A stretch of 64,000 nt of DNA from Novosphingobium indicum (lineage in GTDB: Bacteria; Pseudomonadota; Alphaproteobacteria; Sphingomonadales; Sphingomonadaceae), in the NCBI RefSeq assembly GCF_014645195.1, contig NZ_BMLK01000004.1, positions 124,001 to 188,000 of the forward strand, written 5' to 3'. The notes under the pieces were generated by a model. It made no database searches and had not been told where the DNA came from. It saw nothing but the letters and a program-made list of their open reading frames with translations. Shown one piece after another: positions 11,051 to 20,694 of this stretch. The position numbers and the translations under genes are program-made. The stretch's first letter is position 1. Every line of letters starts with the position of its first letter.

Positions 11051-12232
11051 TTACTCCACATTCTCGATGATCATGGCGATGCCCTGGCCACCACCGATGC
11101 ACATGGTGATGAGACCATACTTACCGCCGATGCGCTTCAGCTCGTACATGCACTTGATGGTGAGCATACAGCCGGTCGCGCCGACGGGGTGGCCGATGGA
11201 CACGCCCGAACCGTTGGGGTTCACCTTCTCCGGATCGAAGCCGAGCACCTTGGCGCAGGCAGCGGCCTGGGCGGCGAAGGCTTCGTTGGATTCGATCACG
11301 TCCATCTGATCGAGCGAGAGGCCAGCACGTTCCAGCGCGATCGGCACGGCCTTGATCGGGCCTTCGCCCATGTAGTCGGGCTCGACGCCCGCGTGGCCCC
11401 AAGCAACGATCTTTGCCATCGGCTTCAGGCCGCGGCTTTCGACTTCGCTGCCGGTCGCCAGCACGACTGCAGCAGCACCGTCGTTGATGCCCGAGGCGTT
11501 GCCGGCGGTGACCGAGCCGTCCTTCTTGAAGGCGGGCTTCATCTTGCCCAGCACTTCCATGGTGGTGTCGGCCTTCACGTGCTCGTCGGTGTCGAACACC
11601 ACGACGCCCTTGCGCGACTTCACCTCGACCGGAAGGATCTGCTCCTTGAAGCGACCTTCGGCGATGGCGCGGCTGGCGCGCTGGTGGCTGGTAACCGACA
11701 GCTTGTCCATGTCCTCGCGCGTCACCTGATGACGTTCGGCGACGTTCTCCGCGGTGATGCCCATGTGATACCCGCCGATGGCGTCGGAAAGACCGAGCGT
11801 CAGGGCGTCTTCCTGCACGTTCGGGCCCATCTTCTTGCCCCAGCGCGTACCATGGTCATGATAGGGCACGTTCGACATCGACTCTGCACCGCCGGCGAGC
11901 GTGATCTTGGCCTCGCCCAGCTTCATCATCTGCGCGGACGAGACAATCGCCTGAACGCCCGAGCCGCACAGGCGGTTGAGCGTCAGCGCTGGTGTCGACA
12001 ACGGCACACCGGCATTGATACCGATCACGCGGCTGAGCATCTCATCGCGGGCGCTGTTGGGCATGACCTGGCCGATCACGATGTGCTCGACCGCTTCGGG
12101 CTCGACACCCGCGCGCTTAAGCGCCTCGGTTGCGACCATGCCGCCCAGCTCCGAAGGCGCGAAGCTCTTGAGCGAACCACCGAAGTCGCCGACTGCCGTG
12201 CGCACGCCGCTGACGATGTAGATGTCTTCCAT
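11051..12232 (-). CDS. Acetyl-CoA C-acyltransferase (thiolase)
   Basis: Thiolase of 393 residues. Starting at MEDIYIVSGVRTAVGDF places the nucleophilic cysteine (LNRLCGSGVQA) at residue 89, as in classical biosynthetic thiolases. The C-terminal region has NGSGVSIGHPVGATG (catalytic His) and CIGGGQGIAMI (second Cys). A longer frame upstream of this ATG is unlikely. In this operon it may cleave 3-ketovaleryl-CoA or acetoacetyl-CoA to feed propionyl- and acetyl-CoA; it could equally act in the condensing direction for polyhydroxyalkanoate precursors. Confidence 0.93.
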   Translation of the reverse strand: MEDIYIVSGVRTAVGDFGGSLKSFAPSELGGMVATEALKRAGVEPEAVEHIVIGQVMPNSARDEMLSRVIGINAGVPLSTPALTLNRLCGSGVQAIVSSAQMMKLGEAKITLAGGAESMSNVPYHDHGTRWGKKMGPNVQEDALTLGLSDAIGGYHMGITAENVAERHQVTREDMDKLSVTSHQRASRAIAEGRFKEQILPVEVKSRKGVVVFDTDEHVKADTTMEVLGKMKPAFKKDGSVTAGNASGINDGAAAVVLATGSEVESRGLKPMAKIVAWGHAGVEPDYMGEGPIKAVPIALERAGLSLDQMDVIESNEAFAAQAAACAKVLGFDPEKVNPNGSGVSIGHPVGATGCMLTIKCMYELKRIGGKYGLITMCIGGGQGIAMIIENVE

Positions 12233-12261
12233 GACCTGACTTCCAATCCCTAGTTCAGTTT

Positions 12262-12298
12262 CGATCGGGGAGGACCTGTGCAGGTCCGTACCCGATCG
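12262..12298 (-). other. Stable hairpin in the pccB-thiolase intergenic region
   Basis: CGATCGGG at 12262-12269 pairs with CCCGATCG at 12291-12298, and inside it GGACCT pairs with AGGTCC around a 4-base GTGC loop, with only a small internal bulge. It lies in the 122-base gap after pccB, the longest gap of the operon, and has no T-tract in the direction of transcription. An RNA-processing, mRNA-stability or partial-termination role that adjusts expression between pccB and the downstream genes is possible but not shown. Confidence 0.45.
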
Positions 12299-12354
12299 CG
12301 ATACTCGCAAAAGGGACACTTCCCGCCGATTGCGGCGACTGTGCCCCGCTTGCG

Positions 12355-13881
12355 TTACAGCGGAATGTTATCGTGCTTCTTCCAAGGGTTCTCGAGCTGC
12401 TTGTTGCGCAGCTTGCGAAGGCCCAGAGCGATGCGACGACGGGTCGAATGCGGGTAGATCACTTCGTCGATGTAGCCGCGGCTCGCCGCCACGAACGGGT
12501 TGGCGAAGCGGTCCTCGTATTCCTTGGTCCTGGCGGCGATGCCGTCCGCGTCGAGACCGCGGAAAATGATCTCCACCGCGCCCTTGGCGCCCATCACTGC
12601 GATTTCAGCGGTCGGCCAGGCGTAGTTGAGATCACCGCGCAGGTGCTTCGAGCTCATCACGTCGTAAGCGCCGCCATAGGCCTTGCGGGTAATCACGGTG
12701 ATCTTCGGCACCGTCGCTTCGGCAAAGGCGAAGAGCAGCTTGGCGCCATGCTTGATGATGCCGTTGTGTTCCTGATCGGTGCCGGGAAGGAAGCCCGGAA
12801 CGTCCACGAAGGTGATGATCGGGATGTTGAAGGCGTCGCAGAAACGCACGAAACGCGCGGCCTTCTTCGAGGAGTCGATGTCAAGCACGCCCGCCAGAAC
12901 CATCGGCTGGTTGGCGACAATACCGACAGTACGACCTTCGACGCGGCCAAAGCCGCACAGGATGTTGCCAGCATGAAGCGGCTGGATCTCGAAGAATTCA
13001 CCCTCGTCGAGCGTCTTGCGGATCACTTCCTGCATATCGTACGGCTGGTTCGCCGATGGCGGGATGATCGTGTCGAGACTTTCCTCGGCGCGATCCCACG
13101 GATCGGCGCAGGGACGCTCGGGGACTTCGTCACGGTTCGAGGCCGGTAGAAAATCGATAAAGTCGCGCGCTGCCAGCAGCGCCTCGATGTCGTTTTCCAG
13201 CGCCAGGTCGGAAACCGAAGTCTTGCTGGAGTGCGTGATCGCGCCGCCCAGCTCTTCCTGGGTCACGACTTCGTTGGTGACGGTCTTCACAACGTCGGGA
13301 CCAGTCACGAACATGTACGAGCTGTCCTTCACCATGAAGATGAAGTCGGTCATCGCCGGCGAATACACGGCACCGCCCGCGCAGGGGCCCATGATCAGCG
13401 AGAGCTGCGGGATCACGCCCGAAGCCGTGACGTTGCGCTGGAAAACGTCGGCATAACCGCCAAGCGAAGCGACGCCTTCCTGAATGCGCGCGCCGCCGGA
13501 GTCGTTGAGACCGATGACCGGGGCGCCGACCTTCATCGCCGCGTCCATGACCTTGCAGATCTTCTGCGCGTGGCGAGCCGACAGCGAACCGCCGAAAACC
13601 GTGAAGTCCTGCGAAAAGACGTAGACGAGACGGCCGTTGATCGTGCCCGAACCGGTAACAACACCGTCACCCGGGATCTTCTGGTCCTGCATGCCGAAAT
13701 CGACGCAGTCGTGTTCGACGTAGAGATCCATCTCTTCGAAGCTGTCTTCGTCCAGCAGAACCTCAAGGCGCTCGCGCGCAGTGAGCTTACCCTTGGCGTG
13801 CTGACCATCGATGCGCCGCTGACCGCCGCCCATCTTGGCGGCTGCACGACGGCTTTCCATTTCGGCGATATTGGCTGACAT
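12355..13881 (-). CDS. pccB: Propionyl-CoA carboxylase beta subunit (carboxyltransferase)
   Basis: A 508-residue carboxyltransferase that moves CO2 from carboxybiotin to propionyl-CoA. The N-half has [18 protein letters not shown] and [15 protein letters not shown]. The C-half has [19 protein letters not shown] and [14 protein letters not shown], with oxyanion-hole glycine pairs in both halves. It is the first gene of the minus-strand operon running to the thioesterase, with a palindromic operator and a plausible promoter just upstream. The partner alpha subunit is eight genes downstream, separated by the epimerase, mutase and cofactor genes. Confidence 0.95.
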   Translation of the reverse strand: MSANIAEMESRRAAAKMGGGQRRIDGQHAKGKLTARERLEVLLDEDSFEEMDLYVEHDCVDFGMQDQKIPGDGVVTGSGTINGRLVYVFSQDFTVFGGSLSARHAQKICKVMDAAMKVGAPVIGLNDSGGARIQEGVASLGGYADVFQRNVTASGVIPQLSLIMGPCAGGAVYSPAMTDFIFMVKDSSYMFVTGPDVVKTVTNEVVTQEELGGAITHSSKTSVSDLALENDIEALLAARDFIDFLPASNRDEVPERPCADPWDRAEESLDTIIPPSANQPYDMQEVIRKTLDEGEFFEIQPLHAGNILCGFGRVEGRTVGIVANQPMVLAGVLDIDSSKKAARFVRFCDAFNIPIITFVDVPGFLPGTDQEHNGIIKHGAKLLFAFAEATVPKITVITRKAYGGAYDVMSSKHLRGDLNYAWPTAEIAVMGAKGAVEIIFRGLDADGIAARTKEYEDRFANPFVAASRGYIDEVIYPHSTRRRIALGLRKLRNKQLENPWKKHDNIPL

Positions 13882-13927
13882 CCGGCTTCCCTTGTCCGCA
13901 GTGGTTCCAGCTTGGAAATGCTGGGTT

Positions 13928-13957
13928 TGCTAAGGCAGGTCGAAGCGCTCAGGTCAA
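13928..13957 (-). promoter_or_regulatory. Candidate sigma-70-type promoter for the propionyl-CoA operon
   Basis: On the minus strand TTGACC (13957-13952) could be a -35 box and TTAGCA (13933-13928) a weak -10 box, 18 bases apart and about 47 bases upstream of the pccB start. The palindrome at 13960-13981 abuts the -35 box, a position from which a bound repressor would block RNA polymerase. The -10 match is poor, so this is a candidate only. Confidence 0.35.
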
Positions 13958-13959
13958 TA

Positions 13960-13981
13960 GTTTTAATCGCACGATTAAAAC
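13960..13981. promoter_or_regulatory. Perfect 22-bp palindromic operator upstream of pccB
   Basis: GTTTTAATCG at 13960-13969 and CGATTAAAAC at 13972-13981 are perfect inverted repeats around a CA centre. The AT-rich palindrome stands out from GC-rich surroundings and begins 79 bases upstream of the pccB ATG. Its shape fits a TetR- or GntR-type dimer site. No regulator gene is adjacent, so the factor must be elsewhere. It could also serve the ctaG side only poorly, because ctaG ends here rather than starting. Confidence 0.6.
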
Positions 13982-14044
13982 AAATCGCAGCCCCGGTTAG
14001 GCCCACTTCGCCCCACCGATAGATCGCCCGGGGCCGGAAACGCT

Positions 14045-15100
14045 CTAGCCCGGAATCTGACCGGAAAGCCCGAAATCGCGGGCCTTGTCATGCGGATGAT
14101 CGATCAGCGAGACGACGCTGAAGACGATCGCCAGCATCAGCAACGCGAAACCGGCCAGACCCAAAGCCAAAGTCCGATTGGCGCCCGAACTCGCAACCGC
14201 CATATCCCGCCCGGTGCGCAGACGCCGGGTGACAACGCGGTGTTCCTCGCTGCCCCAGCGGTGGATGACCAGAATGGCGCTAACCGCGAACATCATGGTG
14301 CCCGGAATCCACATAATGATGCCGCCGGTCTGCTCGTCGGTCAGCATCGAGACATGCCACATATGTCCGAAAGCCAAGTAGGCGTCGTAGAGCGGCACCG
14401 TCTTGAATGTCAGGAATGCACCCAGCACGATGTTGCCCAGCGCGGCAAAGACGAACATGCCCAGCCGTGCACCCAGCCCCGGCCCCTGCGGAGCGGTGCG
14501 CCGGTCGAAGATCACCGAGAAGAAGATCAGTCCTGTCGCCAGCAGGCTGATGTGCCACATGTAATGGATCGGCTCGTCGAGGATCGCCATGTCGTGGAAA
14601 TGCGGCAGCATCCAGAAGTAGCTGGCGAACAGGAACAGCAAGGTCGCGACGACCGGGTGGCGCAGAAAGTCGACAAGCCCTCGCAGCCAGCCGGTGCCCG
14701 CGAAAAACTTGCAAACCCCATTCGGCAGGCCACGCACCATGGCCGCTTGCGGCCGCGACAAGAAGATCAGCATCGGCGCCACGGTTCGCAGCAGCATGTG
14801 TTCGACCTGATGGACCGCGAAAATATGGTCCGCGAGGCGCTCAACCGGCGAAATCAGCGCCACGAAAAGCGCCACAAGTCCACCGAAGAACGCAGCGATG
14901 CGCCAACGCTCGTCGACCAGGCCGTGGCGGCTCCCGCGCCAGTAGATCAGCCCGGCAATGACAAGGCCCAGCAGGATTTCCGGCGAGAGTTGCCAGAGCG
15001 TCCAGGGGTTGACGTCTTCATGCACGTGCCCGCCATGCGCGAGCACCGGTGTCGAAAGGAGGGCGAGGAGAACCGCGGACAGCCATCGTAGATAACGCAT
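14045..15100 (-). CDS. ctaG: CtaG-type (caa3) cytochrome c oxidase assembly factor
   Basis: Polytopic membrane protein of 351 residues of the caa3-type CtaG family, which helps assemble the copper centre of cytochrome oxidase. The chosen start MRYLRWLSAVLLALLSTPVL gives a signal-like N-terminus followed by a histidine-rich stretch, AHGGHVHED. Several helices follow, with conserved FAVHQVEHMLL and FGHMWHVSMLTDEQTGGII. No oxidase subunit genes are in the window. It ends 64 bases before the operator region of the propionyl-CoA operon and probably forms its own unit with gor upstream. Confidence 0.88.
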   Translation of the reverse strand: MRYLRWLSAVLLALLSTPVLAHGGHVHEDVNPWTLWQLSPEILLGLVIAGLIYWRGSRHGLVDERWRIAAFFGGLVALFVALISPVERLADHIFAVHQVEHMLLRTVAPMLIFLSRPQAAMVRGLPNGVCKFFAGTGWLRGLVDFLRHPVVATLLFLFASYFWMLPHFHDMAILDEPIHYMWHISLLATGLIFFSVIFDRRTAPQGPGLGARLGMFVFAALGNIVLGAFLTFKTVPLYDAYLAFGHMWHVSMLTDEQTGGIIMWIPGTMMFAVSAILVIHRWGSEEHRVVTRRLRTGRDMAVASSGANRTLALGLAGFALLMLAIVFSVVSLIDHPHDKARDFGLSGQIPG

Positions 15101-15151
15101 GGCGGGGGCATAGCCCCCTCGCCCGCGCATGCAACCCCTGCGCCTGTTCCG

Positions 15152-16498
15152 TCACTTCAGCAGGACGAGTTCCTCCGACATCGTCGGGTGAATAGCGACG
15201 GTTGCGTCGAAGTCCGCCTTGGTGAGGCCAGCTTTCACGGCAATGGCCGCTGCCTGCATGATCTCGGGGCTCTCCGGCCCGATCATGTGCATGCCGACGA
15301 CACGGTCGGTCGCGGCATCGCAGATCATCTTGTAGAGGGCGCGTTCGTTGCGATGCGCAACGACATTCTTCATCGGCCGGAAGTCGCTGGTATAGACCTT
15401 GATCGAACCCAGCGTGTTGGTCGCTTCGGCCTCGGTCATACCCACCGCGGCAATCGGCGGATGACTGAACACGGCCGAGGGGATGCAGCCGTAATCGACT
15501 GTGGTCGGCTTGTCGCCGAAGACGGTGTCGGCAAAGGCTTGCCCCTCGCGGATCGCAACCGGCGTGAGCTGGACGCGGTTGGTCACATCGCCCACGGCAT
15601 AGATGTGATCGACGCTGCTCTTGGAGTACTCGTCGACCTTGATCGCGCCCTTTTCGTCGACTTCGACGCCCACGTCCTCGAGACCAAGGCCCTCGACATT
15701 GGGCACGCGGCCGGTAGCAAACATCACGCAGTCCACTTCGAGCGGTTCGTGATTGGTCATGTGCGCGGTCAGAGAACCGTCTTCGTTCTCCTCGATCTTG
15801 ATGAACTCGGCATTGAACCGGAAATCGATACCCTTCATCAACGAGATCTGCAGCAGGCGATCGCGCACGCTCTCGTCATAGCCACGCAGAAGCTGGTCGG
15901 AACGGTTGATCAGCGTCACCTTGGCCCCGAACTCGTTGAAGATGCCGGCAAACTCATTGGCAATGTAGCCTGCGCCTGCGATCAGAACACGCTTCGGGAT
16001 AGCGTCGAGGTGAAAGGCCTCGTTCGAGGTGATGCCCAGCTCGTGACCCGGAAAACTGGGTACATGCGGACGCGCGCCCGTTGCAATCAGGATGACCTTG
16101 GCCGTCTTCTTCTCGCCGCTCGACAGGGTGATTTCGTGCGGTCCGGTAATCGTCGCACGCTCATGGAAAATCTCGACTTCGTGGCTCTCCAGCGTCTTGG
16201 TGTAGAGCCCGTTGAGCCGGTCGACGTCGCCGAGCACATTGTCGCGCAGCTTGACCCAGTCGAACGTGCATTCAGGGATGTCCCAGCCGAAATGCTTGGC
16301 GTCCTCGAGATCCTCGGCAAAGTGGGCGCCGTAGATGAGCATCTTCTTGGGCACGCAGCCCCGGATCACGCAGGTGCCGCCGACCCGATGCTCTTCTGCC
16401 ACCGCTACTCTGGCACCGTGGGCCGCCGCCACACGACTGGCGCGCACACCGCCCGATCCGGCCCCGATGGTGATAAGGTCGTAGTCGTATTCGGCCAT
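15152..16498 (-). CDS. gor: Glutathione-disulfide reductase
   Basis: FAD/NADPH oxidoreductase of 448 residues reducing GSSG to GSH in the cytoplasm. FAD motif ITIGAGSGGVRASR at the N-terminus, redox disulfide in GGTCVIRGCVPKK (Cys43 and Cys48), NADPH motif GAGYIANEFAGIF with a following arginine, and the C-terminal His-Glu pair in VAIHPTMSEELVLL. The arginine after the second Rossmann motif favours NADPH and hence glutathione reductase over lipoamide dehydrogenase. It would supply the GSH used by the three glutathione S-transferases and the GFA protein at 33-38 kb. Confidence 0.93.
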   Translation of the reverse strand: MAEYDYDLITIGAGSGGVRASRVAAAHGARVAVAEEHRVGGTCVIRGCVPKKMLIYGAHFAEDLEDAKHFGWDIPECTFDWVKLRDNVLGDVDRLNGLYTKTLESHEVEIFHERATITGPHEITLSSGEKKTAKVILIATGARPHVPSFPGHELGITSNEAFHLDAIPKRVLIAGAGYIANEFAGIFNEFGAKVTLINRSDQLLRGYDESVRDRLLQISLMKGIDFRFNAEFIKIEENEDGSLTAHMTNHEPLEVDCVMFATGRVPNVEGLGLEDVGVEVDEKGAIKVDEYSKSSVDHIYAVGDVTNRVQLTPVAIREGQAFADTVFGDKPTTVDYGCIPSAVFSHPPIAAVGMTEAEATNTLGSIKVYTSDFRPMKNVVAHRNERALYKMICDAATDRVVGMHMIGPESPEIMQAAAIAVKAGLTKADFDATVAIHPTMSEELVLLK

Positions 16499-16595
16499 GC
16501 AGATGCTCCTGTTGCGCGCCTAAATGCGGATCGCGGGCGCATATGGGGCATGTGCTGCCGGATTGCCAACCGGCGACGGGATTTTCAGCGATCCA

Positions 16596-18857
16596 TCACG
16601 GCAATGTCACGCGCCAGATCCCCAATGCACGCACGTCGCTTGCATCGGCGTTGCTGGCCAGCCCGAAGTGCACCAGCGAATTCGACCCGCCACGGGCGTA
16701 CCCCAAGGTCAGGAGCGGATCGATCCGACCGGAAAAGTCGACCCGGCGATTGGTGAAGAGCAGGGAACGGCTGGCGAGATCATAGCTCGAGCCGACAGTG
16801 TAGGTTCCGCTGCCGGATACGACCGTGAGCGGCTGCACAAGCCCGAAGCTCATTTGGCCACCGAGAGCATTCCGGCTTGCGGTAAGGCCGAAGCGGTTGG
16901 TCAGCATCGTTCCCGCATCGGTCAGCAGCGTATCGTCGGCAAGCTTGAGCCGGGTTGCGCCGAGACTGGCGTAGCCCCCCAGCTTCCACTTTCCGAGCGC
17001 GACGTCGTGCGAGGCTTCGAGAAAAACGGTCCTCGCCCCGTCTCCAAAGCGCAAGGCGCCCGAACCGGTCGGCGTACCGAACACGACGTTGTTCTCATCC
17101 AGCATGCCCGCCTTGAAACGCAGCCCTGCCTTTCGCCACGATACGACCGCGCCCTTGGCGGAACCGTAATCGGTCCTGCCCCCGACAGTCTCGACGCCGA
17201 GCCAACCGCCCGCCAGCGGATAGCGCGCCCCGATCGCGAGATTGGCGACAGGCGAATAGGCGAAGACGGCATCGGAACTCGGCGCCAGACCCATGAACTC
17301 GTCCGCCACCGAGTCGCTCGAACTGAGTGAAGCGGTGAACCACGCCTTTCCGCTGCGCACGGCCACACGGCCATTGGTAAGCATCGTGCGCACTTCGTCT
17401 TCACCCGGCCCGGTACGCAGATGCGTGAAACCCGCACTGGCCTGCAAGTCCGGTGTACCGATGAACGCGGAGCCGGCGTGGGCCTGCACCTGCACCCGGC
17501 GATCCAGCCATGCGCTATCGGTGCCGGGCTTGACGACAAGCCCGGAAAGATCGCCCTTGAAGTCCCGCCCATAGGCATCGAGCACCGTCACGTCGCCCAG
17601 CGCCTTGGCCGCGAAACCAGCACTGCCGATAGCGGTCGGAACGACCATGACGGAGCCTGTCGCCGAAGTCTGGGTCGCACCGTTGGACAAAGTGGGTTTC
17701 ACTGGCGAGAGGGCCGCCTGCACATCGATCAGGCCGTGACCGTACACGGGGTCGACGCCCTTCGCGCCGATGTCGCGGGCGGTGTTGACGATGACCTGCC
17801 CGGCCTCGATCCCGGAAAGCTGCGGCCACTTGCTCAGGATCAGCGCGGCAAGGCCGCTGACCTGCGGCGTCGCGGAGCTGGTGCCGCTGAACATGACGAG
17901 CGACCCATCGACGTCCTGCGTGGCATTGGTCCCCATGGCGGCGACGCAATTGTTCATCGCGGCGGCACCGCACGCATTGGAATAGCCTGCCAACTGGTAG
18001 CTGGTCTGCGTGCCCGCCAAAGCCACCACGAAAAGCCAGCTCTTCGAATTGCTGGAATTGAGATCGAGATAGCCGACGGCCTCATCCGCGCTCTCGTTCC
18101 CCGCTGCATTGACGAAAAGCCCGCCAGTCTTCTGATAGCTCGCGACCGCCTGTGCCCAGCCCGCACTCGGCTTGGCAGCATCGAGCTTGGCGATTGAGGC
18201 ATTGATCACCTTGATACCGAGGCTTCCGGCATAGTCGATGGCATCGGCAAGGCCGATCCCCAGCGTCTCCTGATCGTCGGGGTTGGTCTCGTCGAGATTG
18301 ATCTCGCTGATCCGCAAGGCAACGATTTCGACGCCGGGAGCGATGCCCTGAACGCCGGTACCGTTGTTGGACGCCGCAAGCACCCCCGCAACCATGGTCC
18401 CATGATCGGAATAGTCATCGCCGATGACATTGCGGCGGGTGGTCACGCCGTTTTCGGTCACCGTGCCGTAGTCGCGGCTCAGGCTGGAGATCTTGCCTGC
18501 GAGTTCGGGGACTTCCTTCACCCCGTCATCGAGAACTGCAACCTTTACGCCCTGCCCGGTCCAGCCGTTGTCGAGCGCATAAAGTGCATTCACGTATTCG
18601 AACGAGATGTAGTTCCGCCTGAATTCGGTGTCGTCTTCGGCCGAACGCTTGGGCTGCTGGTTTTCCGGCACGATGACGTATCCGGCGGGCGGAGACGGGG
18701 TCGGCGTCGGAGTGGGCGAAGGCGTCGGCGTTGGGGACGGTGTTGGGCTGGGCGCGGAGTTCACGCCTCCACCGCCACCGCCTCCGCACGCAGAAAGCGC
18801 CAGTGCCAGCGCGCTTGCCACGAACGCGTTGCGGAGAGTTTTCGATGCGACCGCCAT
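16596..18857 (-). CDS. Surface or periplasmic S8 (subtilisin-like) protease lipoprotein
   Basis: Secreted serine protease of 753 residues. Starting at MAVASKTLRNAFVASALALA gives a lipoprotein signal with lipobox LSAC (Cys24), then a glycine run and a low-complexity Pro/Thr/Ser linker (about residues 34-58). The peptidase domain has catalytic Asp110 (VAVLDDGVK), His152 (SDHGTMVAG) and Ser327 (FSGTSSATPQVSG). The C-terminal 300 or so residues are rich in beta-strand-like segments and resemble autotransporter-type tails, but the last residues (WRVTLP) lack the usual aromatic end. Substrates unknown. Confidence 0.85.
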   Translation of the reverse strand: MAVASKTLRNAFVASALALALSACGGGGGGGVNSAPSPTPSPTPTPSPTPTPTPSPPAGYVIVPENQQPKRSAEDDTEFRRNYISFEYVNALYALDNGWTGQGVKVAVLDDGVKEVPELAGKISSLSRDYGTVTENGVTTRRNVIGDDYSDHGTMVAGVLAASNNGTGVQGIAPGVEIVALRISEINLDETNPDDQETLGIGLADAIDYAGSLGIKVINASIAKLDAAKPSAGWAQAVASYQKTGGLFVNAAGNESADEAVGYLDLNSSNSKSWLFVVALAGTQTSYQLAGYSNACGAAAMNNCVAAMGTNATQDVDGSLVMFSGTSSATPQVSGLAALILSKWPQLSGIEAGQVIVNTARDIGAKGVDPVYGHGLIDVQAALSPVKPTLSNGATQTSATGSVMVVPTAIGSAGFAAKALGDVTVLDAYGRDFKGDLSGLVVKPGTDSAWLDRRVQVQAHAGSAFIGTPDLQASAGFTHLRTGPGEDEVRTMLTNGRVAVRSGKAWFTASLSSSDSVADEFMGLAPSSDAVFAYSPVANLAIGARYPLAGGWLGVETVGGRTDYGSAKGAVVSWRKAGLRFKAGMLDENNVVFGTPTGSGALRFGDGARTVFLEASHDVALGKWKLGGYASLGATRLKLADDTLLTDAGTMLTNRFGLTASRNALGGQMSFGLVQPLTVVSGSGTYTVGSSYDLASRSLLFTNRRVDFSGRIDPLLTLGYARGGSNSLVHFGLASNADASDVRALGIWRVTLP

Positions 18858-19025
18858 GCCCCGTACCCCCGCAGTGCCGCCCGCTGGTTCCCCTGAACCT
18901 ATCCGCGACGGACTGCTTCTTATCGTGTCCTGGCCTCCCATTTAAGCGCGCAAATATTGCCGCTTTCTGAAAGGCTGCCCCTGCGGGAAGGCGACGCCGA
19001 CGAGAGCCGATGCGAAGGCCGGACC

Positions 19026-20546
19026 TCAGTCGATCCCTGCAAGCTCCAGCAAAGCCTCCGTCGAAGGATCGAAAGTCGTACCGCCCTTCTCGATCTGTTT
19101 GGCGATTTCCTTGCCGAGTTCGACACCGAACTGGTCGAAGGGATTGATGCCCATCAGCACCGCGTTGGCAAAGGTGCGGTGTTCATGGAAGGCAATCAGG
19201 GCACCGAAAGTCGCCGGACTGACTTCATCCAACAGAATAGTGGCCGAGGGACGGTCGCCCGGATAGGCGCGGGCCGGGTCGTCGCTTTCCTTGCCCGCCA
19301 TCAGCGCCGCACCCTGAGCGAAGCAGTTGGAAAGCAGGATGCGGTGATGCAGCGGTGCCAGATCGTGCCCCGGCGCGATAGCTGCGATGAAGTCCACCGG
19401 CACCAGCGTCGTGCCCTGATGGAGCAGCTGGAACACGGCGTGTTGGGCATCGGTCCCGACGCCGCCCCAGGTGATCGGCGCGGTCGGTCCGTCCACTGGC
19501 GAGCCGTCGACCTTCACGCTCTTGCCGTTCGATTCCATTTCGAGTTGCTGCAAATAGTCGGGCAGCATCGCCAGACGTTCGTCATAGGCGAATACCGCCC
19601 GCGTCTGGCAGCCGCGCAGGCGCGTGTAATACTGGTCCGCGAAGGCAGCCCGCAGCGGCAGATTGGCCATACCCTCGGCATCGCGGAAATGCTCGTCCAT
19701 CGCGGCGGCCCCGGCGAGGAACTCCGCGAAGTCGGGACAGCCCAGGGCCATGGCCACAGGAAAGCCGATCGAGGACCACAGCGAATAGCGCCCGCCGACG
19801 CTTTCGGAGAACGGCAGTATCCGGGTCTCGTCGACGCCCCATTCCATTGCCTTTTCGGGCGAGGCCGTAAGCGCCACGACCCGACCGTAGGGATCATCCA
19901 CACCGTTCTCGCGAAGCCATGCGATCGCGCTTTCGGCGTTGGTCATGGTTTCAATGGTCGTGAAAGTCTTGGACGCAACCGCCAGCATGGTCGTCGCGGG
20001 ATCGCATGCCTCGAAAGCCTCTTCGAGGGCGCAACCATCGATATTGGAAACGACATGCACATCGACCATCGCTCCGTCGCGGGCCAATGCATCTACCGCG
20101 AGAGCGGGGCCAAGCGCAGAGCCGCCGATGCCGACATGGATCAGATGCTTCACATCGCCCATCGCGCCGCGATGAATGGCCTCGACAATCGCCGCCATGC
20201 GGTGATGGTTCTCGGCGGCCAGAGCGACGCTCTCCTCCTTGCCGACACCGCGCTGGGCGGTGTGCTCGGCGGCGCGCGCCTCAGTCACGTTGACGACCTC
20301 TCCGGCAAACAGCGCTGCCCGGCGACCGGCGAAGTTCATGGCTTCGGCGAGTTCCTCGAAAGCGGCCACGTGAGCGGCGTCGAGATGCGTCTTCGACCAG
20401 TCGAAACGGATCGAACAAGAGCTCTCCTCGTCACCGAGTTCGAAGGGCGTCGCAAATGTGTCTAGGCGGTCGGGATCGGCAGCGAACAATTGCGCGAGAG
20501 TCGGCTTGTCGAGATCCTTCAGCTTGTTCCACACCGCATCGCTCAT
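19026..20546 (-). CDS. pgi: Glucose-6-phosphate isomerase
   Basis: Cytoplasmic enzyme of 506 residues interconverting glucose 6-phosphate and fructose 6-phosphate. Typical motifs are IHVGIGGSALGPALAVDAL, the PGI signature region ITWGGVGTDAQHAVFQLLHQ and GINPFDQFGVELGKEIA near the C-terminus. The length is on the short side of the family but the catalytic region is complete. It is transcribed away from lepB, with 148 bases between the two starts, and ends 168 bases before the protease start. Confidence 0.94.
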   Translation of the reverse strand: MSDAVWNKLKDLDKPTLAQLFAADPDRLDTFATPFELGDEESSCSIRFDWSKTHLDAAHVAAFEELAEAMNFAGRRAALFAGEVVNVTEARAAEHTAQRGVGKEESVALAAENHHRMAAIVEAIHRGAMGDVKHLIHVGIGGSALGPALAVDALARDGAMVDVHVVSNIDGCALEEAFEACDPATTMLAVASKTFTTIETMTNAESAIAWLRENGVDDPYGRVVALTASPEKAMEWGVDETRILPFSESVGGRYSLWSSIGFPVAMALGCPDFAEFLAGAAAMDEHFRDAEGMANLPLRAAFADQYYTRLRGCQTRAVFAYDERLAMLPDYLQQLEMESNGKSVKVDGSPVDGPTAPITWGGVGTDAQHAVFQLLHQGTTLVPVDFIAAIAPGHDLAPLHHRILLSNCFAQGAALMAGKESDDPARAYPGDRPSATILLDEVSPATFGALIAFHEHRTFANAVLMGINPFDQFGVELGKEIAKQIEKGGTTFDPSTEALLELAGID

Positions 20547-20694
20547 GCATCACTCCTCACTGGCCCTGATCGGAGGTCTTATGGGTGCTGCATCCGCGAA
20601 ATCCAAGCGCGAGTTTGTGCCATAATCGATCTGGCCCTCTACTTGGCAGGTAACGCTCTTGACGTATCGCCCTGCTGGCAACAAGGGTTCGCGC

